Source: Micromonospora chokoriensis (GTDB lineage Bacteria; Actinomycetota; Actinomycetes; Mycobacteriales; Micromonosporaceae). Taken from it: a DNA stretch of 64,000 bases. The first letter of the stretch is position 1. Each line of letters opens with the position of its first letter. The stretch spans positions 79,974 to 143,973 of the forward strand of contig NZ_JOAN01000022.1 in the NCBI RefSeq assembly GCF_000718555.1, in the 5' to 3' direction. The notes beneath the pieces are model-generated. The model saw only the letters and a list, made by a program, of their open reading frames with translations, made no database searches and had not been told where the DNA came from. Below are positions 61,622 to 64,000 of this stretch, in pieces. The position numbers were made by a program, and so were the translations under genes.

Positions 61622-62596
61622 TCAGCCGTGCAGGCCGCCGGTGCGGTCACGGGACTTGAGACGGGTCGTGGGCAGGGCGGGCGCCGGCAGCGGCGGCGCC
61701 GGATCATCGGCGACCACACCGAAGCGTCCGTCCCCGGCCATCCAGTCCTCCCGGGCGGCGGCGATCTCCTCGTGCGAGCGGCCGACGAAGTTCCACCACA
61801 TCACCAACGGCTCCTCGAACGGCGTGCCGCCCAGCAGCAACAACCGGGCCCCGGCCCCGCCCCGCACGGTCAGCTCCCGGCGGCCCGAGCCCAGATACAG
61901 CAGCGCCCCCGGCTCGAAACCCACCCCGGCCGCTTCCGCGGACCCGGACATCGCCAGCACGGCGTACTCGAAATCGGGCCGCAACGACAGCGTCGCCGGC
62001 GCGGCACCGCCCAGCTCCAGTTGCACACCCACCAGCGGGGTGTGCACCACCGCCGGTGACCGTTGCCCGGCGAACTCGCCGACCAGCAGGGTGCCGTCCA
62101 GATCACCGTCGCGCCAGCGCGGCAGGTCGCCGTGGTGTGCGAAGTCGGCCGCTCCGGCACGCGCCGAGTCTGGCAGCGCCACCCAGAGCTGCACGCCGTG
62201 CATCACCGGCGGATGGGTGTCCGGCGACCGCTCCGAATGGGCGATGCCGTTCCCGGAGGTCATCACGTTCAGCTGACCAGGCCGGATCGCCTGCACGTTG
62301 CCGAGGCTGTCCCGGTGCAGAATCTCACCGTCGAGCAGCCAGGTCACCGTCTGCAGACCGGTGTGCGGGTGCGGCGGCACCTCCATGCCGGGCCGCTGCG
62401 CCACATCGTCCGGGCCAAAATGGTCCACGAAACACCAGGCGCCAACCATCCGTCGGGCGCGCTGCGGAAGCAGCCGCCGCACCGTCGTATAACGACCCAA
62501 CGGCACGTCGTGGCCGGGCAACAACACACTGCCAGGATCGACGTCGGCCACGCCAGGCGGTCGGGTCTGCGCCAGCATCGATTCAGTACGCTCCAC
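61622..62596 (-). CDS. pirin family protein
   Basis: 324 residues from a GTG (ATG at 62578 is an alternative). Iron-binding histidines sit in VPPHPHTGLQTVTWLLDGEI and the paired NGIAHSE motif, followed by the second cupin FEYAVLAMSGSAEA. Pirins are quercetinase-like or redox regulators. No partner gene is suggested by position. Confidence 0.93.
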   Translation of the reverse strand: MERTESMLAQTRPPGVADVDPGSVLLPGHDVPLGRYTTVRRLLPQRARRMVGAWCFVDHFGPDDVAQRPGMEVPPHPHTGLQTVTWLLDGEILHRDSLGNVQAIRPGQLNVMTSGNGIAHSERSPDTHPPVMHGVQLWVALPDSARAGAADFAHHGDLPRWRDGDLDGTLLVGEFAGQRSPAVVHTPLVGVQLELGGAAPATLSLRPDFEYAVLAMSGSAEAAGVGFEPGALLYLGSGRRELTVRGGAGARLLLLGGTPFEEPLVMWWNFVGRSHEEIAAAREDWMAGDGRFGVVADDPAPPLPAPALPTTRLKSRDRTGGLHG

Positions 62597-62680
62597 CGCC
62601 CGACTGTACGCGCACGCCCACCCGCGACCCCGGCGCTTTCCGGCGTGGGCTGCCCCGCCATGGCTGCCCCGGGCAGACGT

Positions 62681-63691
62681 TCACCGGTTGTTGGAGGACA
62701 CCATCACGCTGTTGGCACCGGCGACCAGGTCCAGGTACAACCGCTCGGCTGCCCGGTCCCAACCCGGCGTACCCAGCACCGACCCCGCGGCCACCCCATC
62801 CCAACGGTCGTCGCGCACCACCACCGAGCCGGCACCCGCTCCGACGCGAACCCGCACCGAAATCTCCCCGGGCACCCGGACGTCAAGCTGGCTGCTCCCA
62901 CCGCTGAGTCGTACGGTCAGGGTGCTGGCGGCGGTGATCGGTGGCAGGAGGATCTCGGTGCGGGTAGACCCGCCGGCAAGTTCCACGCCCAGGAGCCGGG
63001 CCCGGGTGAGGTCCAGCACCTGACTACTCACCCCGCCAGCGAGTTGAAGACGCCAGGCGACCCGCTCGTTGAGCAACACCCGCACGGCCCGCGACCCTGG
63101 TGTCCCGGACTCCACGAGGTCAAGCCGCACGGTCTCCCCCTGCACCGCTGGTCGGCCCACCACACCCGAGCCGGCCGGGGTACTGATCCGGTACAGGTCG
63201 TCGCCCAACTCAGCCACCCGCAGCTCGAACGAGGACAGCCCGTCCGCGAGCACAAAGACGCCCCGCTGCCGACCCGCGAGCGGCGCCGTCGACAGTTGCT
63301 CGGCAGCAGCACCCGCACCACCGGGGCGACCCCCAGCCGCCTCCGGGTCAGCGACGCCTCCCGGACGGCCTCCGTCCCCGGGCCGAGCGCCGTCGCCGTT
63401 CGGGCGGCTGCCGTCCGGGCGGCTGCCGTCCGGGCGGCTGCCGTCCGGGCGGCTGCCGTCCGGGCGGATGTTGTCCGGGCGGATGTTGCCGGGTGCGCCG
63501 GAGTAGGTCATGCCGAGGCGATCCGGATCGGCAACGATCACCGCCACCGCTGCCGCACCGAGGAGCAACACGACGGCGGCAGCGCCCGCCAAGAGTCGGG
63601 TACCGGTAGACCAACGCCGTGGTGCGGCGTCACCGGCAGGCTCCAGCTCTGACTCCGGTTCGTGATCCGTGCCGTACCCCACTGCGGCCAT
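62681..63691 (-). CDS. secreted/anchored protein with Pro-Asp repeat stalk
   Basis: 336 residues from the ATG at 63691 (AAGGGGC upstream). A transmembrane segment (about 33-53, LLAGAAAVVLLLGAAAVAVI) follows a cytoplasmic tail. Then comes a stalk of RPD(G/N)(S/I) units (about 70-95) encoded by a 15-bp repeat, and a C-terminal beta-rich domain (about 140-336) with FVLADGLSSFELRVAELGDD and LTVRLSGGSSQLDVRVPGEI. The family is not recognised. It is probably displayed outside the membrane. Confidence 0.7.
   Translation of the reverse strand: MAAVGYGTDHEPESELEPAGDAAPRRWSTGTRLLAGAAAVVLLLGAAAVAVIVADPDRLGMTYSGAPGNIRPDNIRPDGSRPDGSRPDGSRPDGSRPNGDGARPGDGGRPGGVADPEAAGGRPGGAGAAAEQLSTAPLAGRQRGVFVLADGLSSFELRVAELGDDLYRISTPAGSGVVGRPAVQGETVRLDLVESGTPGSRAVRVLLNERVAWRLQLAGGVSSQVLDLTRARLLGVELAGGSTRTEILLPPITAASTLTVRLSGGSSQLDVRVPGEISVRVRVGAGAGSVVVRDDRWDGVAAGSVLGTPGWDRAAERLYLDLVAGANSVMVSSNNR
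63407..63489. repeat. 15-bp coding tandem repeat (RPDGS stalk)
   Basis: The unit GTCCGGGCGGCTGCC and close variants repeat five to six times in frame, encoding RPDGS/RPDNI on the minus strand. The identity between units points to slipped-strand expansion. Confidence 0.85.
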
Positions 63692-63850
63692 GCCCCTTAA
63701 TCCCTCCGCCGGTCCCCCGCCGAGGGGTACGTACCCGTCGGCTGATCGGATCACTCCGCGCCGATCAGGTCCCTCCGCTCCGTTGGGCACCAGGGTGGCG
63801 TCTTGTCAGCGTTCAGCGAGCAGAGCGGAGTGCCCACCGCACAAAAAACG

Positions 63851-63890
63851 CCGCTGGCCGGCACCCCGTGTTGCGGGTGCCGGCCAGCGG
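63851..63890 (-). terminator. strong intrinsic terminator
   Basis: CCGCTGGCCGGCACCC and GGGTGCCGGCCAGCGG are perfect 16-bp arms around an 8-base loop. On the minus strand the stem is followed by TTTTTT (63843-63848). It ends the leftward gene that enters from the right edge. Confidence 0.92.
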
Positions 63891-63934
63891 TCGGTGTCCT
63901 GGGTGGTGCTGTGCGGGTGGTGCTGTCGTGGGGG

Positions 63935-64000
63935 TCAGCTGTTCCAGTACTGGCCGACGAGGTCGGCGGCCTGCTGCTCCCACTGGGCGTAGGCGTCCGG
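63935..64000 (-). CDS. C-terminal end of a secreted lytic protein (cut by window edge)
   Basis: Only the last 21 codons are in the window: PDAYAQWEQQAADLVGQYWNS then stop. PDAYAQ-E matches the C-terminus of the secreted lysozyme-like protein at 42749-43588, so this is probably a second member of that family. Confidence 0.6.
   Translation of the reverse strand, partial: PDAYAQWEQQAADLVGQYWNS

Noticed and set aside
63407..63489. CRISPR-like short repeat array
   Set aside because: It is a coding 15-bp tandem repeat in frame, with no spacers.

Overview
The window is high-GC actinobacterial DNA. Codon third positions are almost all G or C, GTG starts are common, and trehalose genes treZ-treY-glgX, mycothiol-type enzymes, GlsB/TerC stress proteins and SpoIIE/STAS partner-switch parts are present. 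Gene content and the interspersed palindromes suggest a Micromonospora-like member of the Micromonosporaceae. That assignment is inference from style; no rRNA gene or other species marker lies in the window.

Layout. 1-2.98 kb: two overlapping membrane-protein genes (one cut by the window edge), a three-gene DUF2089/small membrane/SHOCT-like operon behind an AT-rich promoter with several inverted repeats, and a GlsB-type membrane protein. 3.07-11.53 kb: an accessory module bounded by a 134-bp direct repeat (128/134 identical) that matches the 3' end of an XRE regulator gene. It encodes a Trypco1-type small protein (CU044_2847 family) divergent from a 1924-residue protein with a trypsin-like protease, calcineurin-like phosphoesterase, NACHT ATPase, pentapeptide repeats and 14 WD40 repeats. 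Translationally coupled behind it are a P-loop kinase and an isopenicillin-N-synthase-like oxygenase. This is the arrangement of an NTP-dependent bacterial conflict (immune) system. 11.4-14.0 kb: two XRE regulators, the first carrying an in-frame hairpin insertion and preceded by an overlapping 53-residue gene.

14.1-19.95 kb: a distinctly AT-richer island of five genes, all containing the rare leucine codon TTA: HEPN protein plus AAA ATPase, a membrane pentapeptide-repeat protein, and a DUF4365 nuclease-fold protein plus an unrecognised partner. I read it as horizontally acquired defence DNA. 20-27.8 kb: treZ-treY-glgX and a divergent GT4 glycosyltransferase (glycogen-to-trehalose pathway). 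27.8-29.2 kb: a repeat-rich spacer around a mycothiol-dependent-isomerase-like gene. 29.2-40.3 kb: citrate synthase, then envelope/glycosylation genes (sulfatase-like, methyltransferase, a 49-residue membrane protein, GT2-GtrA fusion, GT39) and a two-component system.

40.4-48.6 kb: signalling genes: Ser/Thr kinase, OsmC protein, a lysozyme-like secreted protein, DivIVA-like protein, a stand-alone response regulator, two STAS proteins, a SpoIIE phosphatase coupled to a cobalamin-binding protein with a CarH-type light-sensor signature. 48.6-64 kb: mostly ordinary core and stress genes (DUF2267-PCD fusion, methyltransferase, AI-2E family exporter, NDH-2, GNAT, VOC, F420/PPOX-like, sulfite-oxidase-like plus reductase, TerC behind a probable manganese riboswitch, DUF2267 behind a sigma-B-like promoter, DUF2795, DUF1345, pirin, and a secreted repeat protein), ending in a second secreted protein cut by the window edge. 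No rRNA, tRNA, CRISPR array, integrase or transposase gene was recognised.
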